Assembly: GCF_022811845.1 (NCBI RefSeq)
Contig: NZ_CP064266.1
Coordinates: 4,092,001-4,156,000 of the forward strand
Direction: 5' to 3'
Source of the DNA: Bacillus pseudomycoides
GTDB taxonomy: Bacteria; Bacillota; Bacilli; Bacillales; Bacillaceae_G
DNA length: 64,000 bases
The position numbers and the translations under genes were made by a program. How positions within the stretch are numbered: position 1 is the first letter of the stretch; every line of letters begins with the position of its first letter. Shown in pieces: positions 9,105 through 17,709 of the stretch. A model generated the notes under the pieces. The model was not told where the DNA came from and ran no database searches. It worked only from the letters and a program-made list of their open reading frames with translations.

Positions 9105-9261
9105 ATAAAGTGAAACTTTAATCAGTGGAGGTTTTCTCCATCCCCCACTGATTATTAGTCGAACCAATCGGGCTTTTACGGGCAGTTTATCTCCCACCTA
9201 ACTTCTTTGCTTTCGCAGAATTTTGAGGTGGGAGTATTACTGCCCGTTAATGCGGGATAAA
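9105..9261. repeat. bcr1 repeat, copy 1
   Basis: The 157-base element is bounded by ATAAA on both sides and contains two strong stems: AATCAGTGG with CCCACTGATT, and CTCCCACCT with AGGTGGGAG within a CGGGCAGT/ACTGCCCG arm. It is nearly identical to 41132-41288 and 46454-46610. This matches bcr1, the B. cereus group repeat of about 155 bases, which has mobile-element features and a 5-base TTTAT target duplication. Confidence 0.88.
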
Positions 9262-9380
9262 TGGCGTACTGAAGTAACACCGGTGACCGGAAAACGTTTA
9301 ATGGAGGCGCAACGTATTACAGCTGGATATATCCACTTATAGTTTGATACGTATGTGAATCATAAATAATAAAATAATTA

Positions 9381-9422
9381 AAAAAGAGAGTCCCTTTTCC
9401 CAAAAAGGCACTCTCTTTTTTT
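9381..9422. terminator. bidirectional terminator after rap-phr
   Basis: AAAAAAGAGAGT pairs with ACTCTCTTTTTT and the inner bases pair further. A/T tracts on both sides allow termination in either direction. It lies just after the phr stop. Confidence 0.75.
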
Positions 9423-9424
9423 AA

Positions 9425-9553
9425 TTAGATAGTTTCTCCATGATCTAAACAAAGTAGATTAGCTTTAGCTGATGGCCCTTCAATAGATTGATTAGCAACA
9501 CCAAAAGATAAAATCCCTGTAAAAATCATTACAGTTAAAAGTACTTTTTTCAT
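9425..9553 (-). CDS. phr: Phr signalling peptide precursor
   Basis: This 42-codon gene starts five bases after the rap stop and is preceded by AAGGGAG inside the end of rap. The product has Lys-Lys then a hydrophobic signal peptide (residues about 4-20), then a short polar tail ending CLDHGETI. That is the layout of Phr pro-peptides, which are exported, trimmed to 5-7 residues and re-imported by Opp to inhibit the partner Rap. The active peptide probably lies in the last eight residues; its exact ends cannot be told from sequence. Confidence 0.88.
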   Translation of the reverse strand: MKKVLLTVMIFTGILSFGVANQSIEGPSAKANLLCLDHGETI

Positions 9554-9558
9554 TATTT

Positions 9559-10653
9559 TTAGGCTCCCTTCTCCAAATCTTTTTTGTCAGCATCTAGGGC
9601 AATGTGAAAGAATCTACTGGCTTTTTCATCATTGTTTAGGTCATAGAATTTATTTCCGAGAATTGAAGCATATTCTTTTACATGACCCCATAGATTTTCT
9701 TTCTTGAAGTAATATATTCCTGTCATAATAACTTTCTCTAGTTCCTCAATCTCTGCTCCCTTATTCAGTTCTCTTAAGATAGCAAAATGGCACTTATATT
9801 CTTTAAGTTTTGTAAGGTTATATCCTTGTTCAATTAGATCTGCAGCAAGAAAATTTTCTCCTAACTTATAGTATTCTCTAGCTAATAAAAACATAGTTTT
9901 AGGGTTATTTTTTAAAGAACCCTTTAAATACTTAATCGCTAACTCTGAAAGGTTTTGATCAGCATATAATAATCCTAAATTATGTTTCACTTTAGCTATT
10001 AGTTGTTCTTCGCCATATTTTTTAAATATTCTAAGAGCTGAAATGAAATTTTCCTCAGCAATTTCATACAACCTAAGTTTAGTACAAGCAAGTCCTATGG
10101 TGTTTTGACAGGAAGCAACTTTCATTTCATATCCTGTATGCTTCGAAAATACTTCTTTTGCCTTATTAGCATATTTAGCAGCCAACAACGGGTTTAAGGA
10201 TTGATAATGGAATACTGCAAACATGTAATCAAATTCAGCCTTTTCTAATTCATCTGGAATAGTTGCTAAGAGTTTTTCAGCCTTCTCATATTGTTCTTTA
10301 GCTTCATTATGATTTCCAACTGAAACTGCATAAATAGCTTTGAAGAAATGATAATAATATTTCAAAAATGTTTCGGTTTGTTCTGGAAATGGAGCAATCT
10401 TTTCTAGACAGTCTTTAGAACCATCTATATCACAAACCAGTAAATTATATCTAAAGTTAAGTAGGGAATAATAGATAGAGATATTAGAGTCTTCTTCGAT
10501 ACTATGAATATTTCTATGAATATTTCTATCAATCTCTTCTTTTAAGTGTTTAGCTTTTATTATATGTTGAGAAATAATTGCATTATACCAACTGCTTAAT
10601 AATGTTATTATTTCTTCTTTTGCTATTATATGTGTATCCATAATATTCTTCAT
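9559..10653 (-). CDS. rap: Rap-type response regulator aspartate phosphatase / TPR protein
   Basis: The 364-residue product has the Rap architecture: an N-terminal three-helix bundle (about 1-75) followed by tandem tetratricopeptide repeats (about 95-360), with no helix-turn-helix domain. Rap proteins dephosphorylate Spo0F or block response regulators such as ComA, and are inhibited by the Phr peptide. A phr gene follows at once and supports the call. The target pathway (sporulation or another) cannot be told here. The position beside hbl is notable because both loci link to population density. Confidence 0.88.
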   Translation of the reverse strand: MKNIMDTHIIAKEEIITLLSSWYNAIISQHIIKAKHLKEEIDRNIHRNIHSIEEDSNISIYYSLLNFRYNLLVCDIDGSKDCLEKIAPFPEQTETFLKYYYHFFKAIYAVSVGNHNEAKEQYEKAEKLLATIPDELEKAEFDYMFAVFHYQSLNPLLAAKYANKAKEVFSKHTGYEMKVASCQNTIGLACTKLRLYEIAEENFISALRIFKKYGEEQLIAKVKHNLGLLYADQNLSELAIKYLKGSLKNNPKTMFLLAREYYKLGENFLAADLIEQGYNLTKLKEYKCHFAILRELNKGAEIEELEKVIMTGIYYFKKENLWGHVKEYASILGNKFYDLNNDEKASRFFHIALDADKKDLEKGA

Positions 10654-10708
10654 CCTATTATATTAATATTGTAACAAAAAAATTTTCCGACATTTTATTC
10701 TGTAAAAA

Positions 10709-10742
10709 GTTAGATAGTACCTAAAGTACTATCTAACTTTCC
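10709..10742 (-). terminator. terminator of the M4 protease gene
   Basis: GTTAGATAGTAC and GTACTATCTAAC form a perfect 12-base stem with a 5-base loop. On the minus strand a TTTTT run follows. It lies about 100 bases beyond the protease stop. Confidence 0.75.
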
Positions 10743-10841
10743 ATAATGTTTTCGAAACACTGGCAGAACCTGGCCTATCTCTTGCTTATACAACCATTAT
10801 GTGTTGAGTTCATCAATACGGATAAGAACTATATTTCTCAC

Positions 10842-12554
10842 TTACTTAATTTTTGCTGCATCAAAAGCTTTTTGAACTGCTTGAACCCCAGTTGAGTTCG
10901 CCCCATATTTATTTGCTGCAACTCGAAGGCATGCCGATCTCAATTCGGAGAAATCAGAAGTCATGTTTAATTCATCAGTGTTTGCATAATGGAAAATATC
11001 AAACATTTTATCCTCACCAATACCTTTTACAGTTACACTGTTATGAGTGCCACCTTTTGCAATTAAATACGCAACTTTATTAATAATACTTGAGTTGAAA
11101 TGAACACCTCCATTATCCCATCCATTAAAATCGTTAAATTCACTATAATCATCTGGATACGGTACTCCAGTTGAAGAAGGAACTGAAGATGGATTTGCCA
11201 TATCACGGAAAACTGATCCAGTTTGTTCTCCCATTGTCCAGTTAAATTTCCCCTTGTTTATATATTTCTCAATAGCTGTTCCCATAATATCAGATAACGC
11301 CTCGTTAATCGCACCAGATTCTCCGGAATATTCAAGATTAGATTCGCTAGATGTAACCGCATGTGTAAATTCATGTCCTGCTACGTCAAATGCCTTTACA
11401 ATAGGATCTCCATATACAAGCATGCTACCATTATTAGCACTTAATGCGTTCTGCCAATTCTTCGGATCATTTGTATCTTCAGAATCCCAGGCATGTACAA
11501 CTGAAACTACTTTTTGTCCCTTATTATCAAAACTATTACGCTTGTATTTATCTTTATAAAAATCATATACCTTTGTTGCTAAGAAATGAGCACTTACCGC
11601 TTTTGGATCATTAAATGTTGTTGAAGTGCTAGTTGCTAGTGTACCAGGGTAATAGCTTTCCTCTTTAGTAATATCTCTGTAATTCACATCATACGTTTCA
11701 ATTCCTTGTCCTCTAGTGTAATCAGCAAGTGCATATTTCCTATTACTTTGTTTAGAAATACCAAATGTACGAGATATACCTAAATCATCTTTTCCTGTTC
11801 CAGTTAATGATGTAAGATTGCTTTTTCTACTTTCCTTTAAGGCTCCAACAAGCTTCTCACTTGCTTTTAAATCTGATTCTTGTACCATATTTTTTAACAT
11901 ATCACCATTATGAGCATTCACTAAATAGGTTCCAGATACATAGTTTGGTGTTGCAGCAGCAAATGTAACTTGGTATGCATTGCTGGCTTGTCCATTATTT
12001 TCATCAACAAAAATAACTTCTTTTACTTCTGGCTCAGAAATAAACTTGATATCATTGCCGTACTTTGTATAAATATATTGTTTCGCTTCTTCTTGTGATA
12101 GATTAATAGGCTTCTTTAAATCTTCTTGTTTTAAATTTTGCGCGCTATCTCCTGAAACACTTTTAATAACACCCTTTTTATCTACGTGTGCAGTCAATTG
12201 ATGCCCATATACTTCTTTTCCTTCATATGTTTGTTGCATACGCACAAGTGTAGTTCCATCATAAGAACCACGCTTTTGAAGAACCTTATAATCTACTCCC
12301 GTTTCTCCATTAACTTGTTTTGGAGACAAAGCTTGCTCTGTCTTCTCCTTAAGAGCATCTTTTACTACATTTTCTGGTGCCTTTTGTGATGGTCGTGTAA
12401 GTTCACCTGTACGAAACGAATCCTCTTGCATTTGAACTTGTAGTTGATCTGTTTCCTCTGCATAACCTAGTCCATATGGTGTTACAGTTGTTAAAGCTAA
12501 TCCTGTTGTTAATGCAACTGTAGCTAATGTTTTTTTATTTTTCACGTTTTTCAC
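10842..12554 (-). CDS. secreted M4 neutral protease (bacillolysin type)
   Basis: The 570-residue preproenzyme has a signal peptide (about 1-31), FTP and PepSY propeptide domains (about 60-230), and an M4 thermolysin-like catalytic domain to the end. The zinc site is complete: HEFTH (His, His and catalytic Glu) and the downstream NEALSD with the third zinc ligand Glu. It degrades extracellular proteins. A perfect PlcR box lies 90 bases upstream, so it is probably a member of the PlcR regulon. Several paralogous neutral proteases (NprA, NprB and others) exist in the group, and I cannot assign which one this is. Confidence 0.95.
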   Translation of the reverse strand: MKNVKNKKTLATVALTTGLALTTVTPYGLGYAEETDQLQVQMQEDSFRTGELTRPSQKAPENVVKDALKEKTEQALSPKQVNGETGVDYKVLQKRGSYDGTTLVRMQQTYEGKEVYGHQLTAHVDKKGVIKSVSGDSAQNLKQEDLKKPINLSQEEAKQYIYTKYGNDIKFISEPEVKEVIFVDENNGQASNAYQVTFAAATPNYVSGTYLVNAHNGDMLKNMVQESDLKASEKLVGALKESRKSNLTSLTGTGKDDLGISRTFGISKQSNRKYALADYTRGQGIETYDVNYRDITKEESYYPGTLATSTSTTFNDPKAVSAHFLATKVYDFYKDKYKRNSFDNKGQKVVSVVHAWDSEDTNDPKNWQNALSANNGSMLVYGDPIVKAFDVAGHEFTHAVTSSESNLEYSGESGAINEALSDIMGTAIEKYINKGKFNWTMGEQTGSVFRDMANPSSVPSSTGVPYPDDYSEFNDFNGWDNGGVHFNSSIINKVAYLIAKGGTHNSVTVKGIGEDKMFDIFHYANTDELNMTSDFSELRSACLRVAANKYGANSTGVQAVQKAFDAAKIK

Positions 12555-12644
12555 CTCGTATAATTTTCTGAAATATTAAACTTGTAAAAAGTATACTGTC
12601 TATTCTTGTCAAAAAAAAGGGAAAATGCCGAATTTATGTAACAT

Positions 12645-12660
12645 TATGCAAAATTACATA
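12645..12660 (-). promoter_or_regulatory. perfect PlcR box
   Basis: TATGCAAAATTACATA fits TATGnAnnnnTnCATA at every defined position. It lies 90 bases upstream of the M4 protease start. Confidence 0.9.
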
Positions 12661-13228
12661 ATTTAAGGTCGATAATCCGTTATTTAAATTCAATTATTCT
12701 AGAAAAAATTAATGTTTATAATGAATGAGATATTTTAAAGGAAAACGGTTGAAGAAGGTAATTCTTTTAGTAGCCGGTTACGTGGGCTAAGAATATATAT
12801 CCGAGGAGAGAGATTATACTTCATACAGTGTTCTTATCTCTTTTTATTTTATATGATGGCAGAATGGATTGTGGAGGAAACAAATCAGGAATCGTATTTC
12901 ATCAGAGTTTATACATGAAGAGATCAAAGTTTTTACTCAAGACATACTAAAAACTGCTCCTGTTAAGAAGTTTAGGCTGTAGAGAAAGCCTTCTCCACAG
13001 CCTATGTTTGTTCCTGAACCGCTTTAAAAAAATATTCACTATAGGAGATAGCACTCATAGCCGTTAAGTTAAGAAATTCATTATTCTCTAAAACTAAAAA
13101 AACACGCTGAATTCTCAAAAGAACTAACTGTAGAGAAAGAAAATTTTCGTTTTGGGGGTATTTAATTTCGTTAGGTTGATGACGATGGGGTGCTACCCCA
13201 TTACTTGAAAATCCTCTTGAAACATCTA
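12661..13228. other. noncoding region with repeat motifs
   Basis: No gene is seen. Bases 12974-13003 form a hairpin (AGGCTGT/ACAGCCT). Bases 13045-13100 resemble the reversed half, and 13135-13203 the forward half, of the repeat found at 68-203: TTCGTTTTGGGGGTA, then GTTGATGACGATGGGGTGCTACCCCA. It appears to be another inverted pair of that dispersed motif. Confidence 0.45.
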
Positions 13229-15325
13229 TTATTTACTTTCATAAAACTCTTCTTGTATTCCTTGAATTAAAGGTGATGCTTCCCCAGAATAGAAAATTCG
13301 TAAATCATGGAGAGATCTTGTGCATCCAACATATAATAATTTTGCATCGTGCTTTGTACCTTTATAATGAACTTCATCAACATCAATAAGAAGCACCGCA
13401 TCAAATTCTAATCCTTTTGCTAAATAAACAGGCACAACTGAAATGCCGCCTTCATATTTACTGTGGTTCGCTTCGATGACATTAACAGTGATTCCTTCAG
13501 CTGTTAACTTCTCATATATATCACGACATTCATCATCTGTTCTTCCTATAACAGCAATCGTCTTCACATTTTCATTCTGCATATGTTGTAGAGTCTTTAC
13601 AATTGCGGCAAATTGATTGTCCGTAGAAATAACCTTTACTTTCTCACCACTACGGAAAACAGGGGTTGCGAGTCCTACGGGAATTTCAGCATTTTTAATG
13701 ACTTCATTTGCAAATTCAATAATTTCTTTTGTAGAACGATAACTCCTTGTCAGTTCATAATAACCCGTTTCTTGAAATACTTCTTTAAAGTCATTCCAGT
13801 CTTCAATCCCTTGATAATCATATATTGCTTGCGATAAATCACCTAAAATCGTAAACGAGTTACCCATTGTAATTTCTTTTAATATATAAATTTGGAATGG
13901 TGAAAAGTCCTGTGCTTCATCTATAACCACGTGATGAAATTTTCGACCGATTTCGATACCTGCTAATCGATGGTGAATATGAATAAGAGGTGCTAAATCT
14001 TCTATATACACTTCTTTTTTACGACAATTTTTTTCTGTTTCCTGAACAAGTTCTTCAGGCAAAACTTCCAATATTTCTTTTTGCTTCATCATCGAACTAT
14101 AAAATGATAACGGGCTCATTTTAGGCCAAAATTTCATATAGGCATTTAATCTCTTTGTAGCTTCTTTTTTTAATGCTTTTTTCTCATTTGTTCCTTCAAA
14201 CTTTTTAAGTTCAATCTCAATCCAGCGCTTTATTCGGCCGACTAATCTTTCTCTACGCTTCCTTAATGGATAGTGCTTATATTCAACTTGTATCCATTTT
14301 CGAATTTCCTCTACTGTAATAACAGCTTTATCCCACGCTTCAAAATCTTTTACTGGTATTAAATTCTTTTCAAATTTAGCAATACTTTCTTCAATAAATG
14401 ACTTAAACTTCAGCGTTCCTTTTAATTTACCAAGCATAACCTTGCTATCATCACGATTTATTGAAAAAGCTTCAGTTAACTTTTCTTCCGTATCTTTCAA
14501 TTTCACCGCATCATCCAATGTACGCAGCGCCCAATCTTGAAATGTTGTTTGCCTAATATTTCCGACGCCTAGTTCAGGAAGTACACTAGATATATAATCT
14601 AAAAACAAGCTGTTTGGAGCGAATACAATCATTCTCTCTGCCTCTAGCTGCTCGCGATATTCATAAATTAAAAAAGCAAGGCGATGTAAAGCGATTGTTG
14701 TTTTTCCGCTTCCTGCAACCCCTTGAATTAATAATGGCATATTTTTCTCTGCACGAATAATATCATTTTGTTCAGATTGTATCGTCGAAACGATATCTTT
14801 TAATTTATTATCTTTGTTTTCACCTAATCGATATAGAAGAAAATCATCTGCACGAGATACATCTTCACTTCCTTTTACATATGTATCAACAACACGTTCC
14901 AGTTCTCTTTTGCGAATAGCAATGTTCCTTTTTAAATACACATCGCCCTCTAATAAGCCATCTGGTGAATGATAAAAAGCCGGTTCTTCACCACCAGTAA
15001 ATGAATAAAACATACTAGCAACAGGTGCGCGCCAGTCAATAACAATTGGTTTCATCGTTTCTTCATCAGACACACCTACTTTACCAATATAAATCGGGTT
15101 TGGTTCTGGCTGTCCATCCTCCTGAAAATCCAATCGCCCAAAGTATGGTTCTTGCACACCAATACGTAGGTCTTGCCGATTTGACTCCCTCATACTTTCA
15201 AGAATTTGCTCTTTAAAATCCTCTCCATAATAAACTGGAATTTTTTCCAGTTTATCTAGTTGTTCATCCATTGTAGATAAAGTTTTTTTCATCCGCTGTA
15301 ATTCTTCTTCAAATATAGTACTCAT
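13229..15325 (-). CDS. helD: HelD-type UvrD/Rep family ATPase (RNA polymerase recycling factor)
   Basis: The product has 698 residues. It starts with a charged coiled-coil arm (about 1-60, EEELQRMKKTL), then a split superfamily 1 helicase-like motor. Walker A is GVAGSGKTT (about 203), motif II is VVIDEAQDFS, and later motifs include LTRSYRST and the C-terminal VGCTRSLHDL. HelD binds RNA polymerase and, using ATP, removes stalled or post-termination complexes from DNA. Length and domain order match Gram-positive HelD. It is monocistronic. Confidence 0.9.
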   Translation of the reverse strand: MSTIFEEELQRMKKTLSTMDEQLDKLEKIPVYYGEDFKEQILESMRESNRQDLRIGVQEPYFGRLDFQEDGQPEPNPIYIGKVGVSDEETMKPIVIDWRAPVASMFYSFTGGEEPAFYHSPDGLLEGDVYLKRNIAIRKRELERVVDTYVKGSEDVSRADDFLLYRLGENKDNKLKDIVSTIQSEQNDIIRAEKNMPLLIQGVAGSGKTTIALHRLAFLIYEYREQLEAERMIVFAPNSLFLDYISSVLPELGVGNIRQTTFQDWALRTLDDAVKLKDTEEKLTEAFSINRDDSKVMLGKLKGTLKFKSFIEESIAKFEKNLIPVKDFEAWDKAVITVEEIRKWIQVEYKHYPLRKRRERLVGRIKRWIEIELKKFEGTNEKKALKKEATKRLNAYMKFWPKMSPLSFYSSMMKQKEILEVLPEELVQETEKNCRKKEVYIEDLAPLIHIHHRLAGIEIGRKFHHVVIDEAQDFSPFQIYILKEITMGNSFTILGDLSQAIYDYQGIEDWNDFKEVFQETGYYELTRSYRSTKEIIEFANEVIKNAEIPVGLATPVFRSGEKVKVISTDNQFAAIVKTLQHMQNENVKTIAVIGRTDDECRDIYEKLTAEGITVNVIEANHSKYEGGISVVPVYLAKGLEFDAVLLIDVDEVHYKGTKHDAKLLYVGCTRSLHDLRIFYSGEASPLIQGIQEEFYESK

Positions 15326-15660
15326 AATGCTGATTCCCTCCTGTCCGTTCGAATTTTTCAGTCGAGATACAATTGTATAAAAAATACATTTATAAAGTCA
15401 ATAGTTCGAACAAGAATTTTCTAAAATATAAGAATACAAGAAATAATCCCGCCTTTTTCACTATTCATTATTTAATTTTTTCTCTTATACGATAAACATT
15501 CGTACAAAAATGTTCATTGATAAAATAGATAAAGGCATAAATAAAATCCCATCGCCATCAAATATGAAATTTATATGCTAAACTCACTTATTAAGCTATT
15601 AATTCCCAGCGGAGTAAATAAAACCATCTTTTTTGAAGTGTAATTGGTCCTATTAATTTT
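15326..15660. other. intergenic region, no gene
   Basis: This AT-rich spacer lies between helD and the monooxygenase. Bases about 15550-15585 faintly resemble part of the dispersed motif (CCCATCGCCATCAA), in minus orientation. No clear terminator is seen. Confidence 0.3.
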
Positions 15661-16634
15661 TCACTTACATGCAGGAATTACATACTTACCAAATAAGTCT
15701 AAAGATGAAAGCACTATATGATGTTCTAATCCACCAAAATTCATTACTGCCATAAAATTCGTAACGCCTATTTCTCTGTAAGATTGAATTTGTTTGATAA
15801 CGTCATCAGGACTTCCTATTACTGGATTAAATTTCTGTTTAAGGTCTTCATACGAGATATTCGTCCCACGCGGAGTATTCATAAATAGTTGATAAGAATC
15901 TTTTGCATTAGATTCAGCATCTGCATATGTTTCACCAACATGAACATGAAATGCAGCAGGGATTTCCAACTCTTCTGGATTACCGTATCCTGACTTTAGA
16001 TACGTATTCTTGTAAGTATCAATCAGCTTTGCTAATTCATCTCGTGATTTACTAAACCCAAGCCCCATGAAATTGTTTCCCATACTAGCAACATGACTAA
16101 CACCTTTTTCACTAGAGGTTGCAATCCAATAAGGAGGAAACGGAGCTTGAATTGGCTGGACACTAAGTTTAAGATCATTGTATTGATAAAACTTTCCTTG
16201 ATGGGAAAAAGGCTTACCTGACCACGCCTTACGTAACACTTCTAGAGACTCGTTAAAACGCTCAGTTTTGTCCTCCAATGAAATATTATAACCATCAAAT
16301 TCCTTCTGTGCATATCCACTACCTAACCCCAAATCTAATCTTCCGTTTGATAAAAGATCAACCATCGCATAATCTTCAGCAACTCGTATAGGGTTGTGTA
16401 ATGGAAGTACTGAAACACCCACACCAAGACGAATTCTATTCGTCCTTTGAGATACCGCAGCGAGCAGAACTGCTGGAGAGGGATTAATACCAAAATCTGA
16501 GAAATGATGTTCTGTAAACCATACTCCGTCAAAATTCATTTCTTCAGCCCGAACGGCTTGCTCCAATACCTCATTATAGAATTGTCTAGGAGTTCGGGTT
16601 AATTGTCAAATATTGTTAATGTACTAAATTTCAT
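15661..16634 (-). pseudogene. luciferase-like (LLM class) flavin monooxygenase, frameshifted near the N-terminus
   Basis: The long open part (15661-16566) reads as a bacterial-luciferase-fold oxidoreductase: WFTEHHFSDFG, NRIRLGVGVSVLPLHNP, GRLDLGLGSGY and a C-terminal DDVIKQIQSY. The true start appears to be ATG 16634, with AGGAG upstream; it reads MKFSTLTIFDN and then stops. Shifting the frame near 16600 continues as RTPRQFYNEVLEQAVRAEEM, joining the two parts. A one-base deletion therefore splits the gene. A shorter protein from ATG 16566 would lack the first beta strand of the barrel. It could equally be a sequence error. The substrate is unknown. Confidence 0.8.
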
Positions 16635-16735
16635 TTCATATCGCTCCTGATAATTTTATTTAGTTTCTTTACTTCATGGATTGCTTACAAAAAATCTAGA
16701 TGGTACTGTATTTGAAAATAATCATTCTAGTTTTC

Positions 16736-17014
16736 CTAATCATTCCACTGACGACTTATTTCTAGACCATAATCCATATCGTAAACTTCTTTTATAGCTT
16801 TAACTTTTTCAAGACTTTCTTCGCTAAACACAGGTTTGTTTTCAAAAGAATGAAGAACTATTCTTTCAAGAAGAACGCCTAGTGAAATATCATGATACTC
16901 TGCCATCGCTTTCAAAACTTTTACCATTCTTTTTTCCATTCTAATGCCAGTTTGTACACGCTCAACTTTAATTTTTTGATCTTTTCCACTCATTTGTTCA
17001 TTATGTTGTTTCAT
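16736..17014 (-). CDS. small ribbon-helix-helix-like protein
   Basis: The 92-residue product is basic in its first 35 residues. It then has a strand-helix-helix pattern (TGIRMEKRMVKVLKAMAEYHDISLGVLLERIV) typical of Arc/MetJ-type DNA binding or of CopG-like antitoxins. No toxin gene is adjacent, so it is more likely a stand-alone regulator. It lies about 100 bases upstream of the frameshifted monooxygenase, in the same direction, and might regulate it. A GAAGGGTG site precedes the ATG. Confidence 0.55.
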   Translation of the reverse strand: MKQHNEQMSGKDQKIKVERVQTGIRMEKRMVKVLKAMAEYHDISLGVLLERIVLHSFENKPVFSEESLEKVKAIKEVYDMDYGLEISRQWND

Positions 17015-17184
17015 AATTACACACCCTTCTCGCTAAAAAAAAACAATATTTTGTTACCTATATAACAATGTACTATTATAACAATGTCGCGTGTTTTGTC
17101 AATTGTGTCATTATATTATCGATTTAACATAATGAAATCTCGCCCCATCACTATCAAGATATTATAAATTTCTATCCACATAAT

Positions 17185-17235
17185 GAAAAAAACGCGATTC
17201 TTTTTGTAGAAATATACAGAAAGAATCGCGTTTTT
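17185..17235. terminator. bidirectional terminator
   Basis: AAAACGCGATTCTTT pairs with AAAGAATCGCGTTTT, with A and T runs outside. It separates the small ribbon-helix-helix gene from the cyclotransferase gene. Confidence 0.75.
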
Positions 17236-17308
17236 GATATAAATTTATCAATTAAAATGTAATTACTATTTGTACTATAAGAGACAATTCCTTACTTCCC
17301 TTATCGAT

Positions 17309-17686
17309 TCAATTTCGATAACTCGCCCAATCACCAGTAATTATTGGTCTCTGTAACATCCCGTCATTTTGTGCAATATAGACATATGCACCTATACTTC
17401 TATCCCAAAAATAGACGGTCTGTGTAATCCGGTCATATAAATCTTTTTCAGGATTACCTGTATACTCTTCAAGTTCATCTAACTTTTTTAAAATCACATC
17501 ACTTACTTCATACAGTTCGCCATATACCTTATTATTTTCTGAAAGAATCATTGCAGGATAACCTTCATTTGTATCAAAGAGTTTCCCATAAGTCCATGCT
17601 TCTTCAGCTATACATGTTGCCCCATGTAAGTAATGAGCATTTGTTTGTTGTTTTCTTAATGTGCCGTAAACAAAAACATAGTGCAT
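17309..17686 (-). CDS. gamma-glutamylcyclotransferase family (AIG2/YtfP-like) protein
   Basis: The 125-residue product opens with HYVFVYGTLRKQQTNAHYL, the YGTL substrate-binding loop of the family. It also has YGELYEV and the acidic segment LDELEEYTG, with the predicted catalytic Glu. These proteins release 5-oxoproline from gamma-glutamyl amines or dipeptides. It follows recQ by 23 bases on the same strand and is probably cotranscribed with it. Confidence 0.82.
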   Translation of the reverse strand: MHYVFVYGTLRKQQTNAHYLHGATCIAEEAWTYGKLFDTNEGYPAMILSENNKVYGELYEVSDVILKKLDELEEYTGNPEKDLYDRITQTVYFWDRSIGAYVYIAQNDGMLQRPIITGDWASYRN

Positions 17687-17709
17687 TTCCCTATCCCCTT
17701 AGTACTTTT

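Noticed and set aside
16736..17014. Ribbon-helix-helix protein as an antitoxin
   Set aside because: No small toxin gene is adjacent on either side; the monooxygenase and cyclotransferase genes are not toxin-like.
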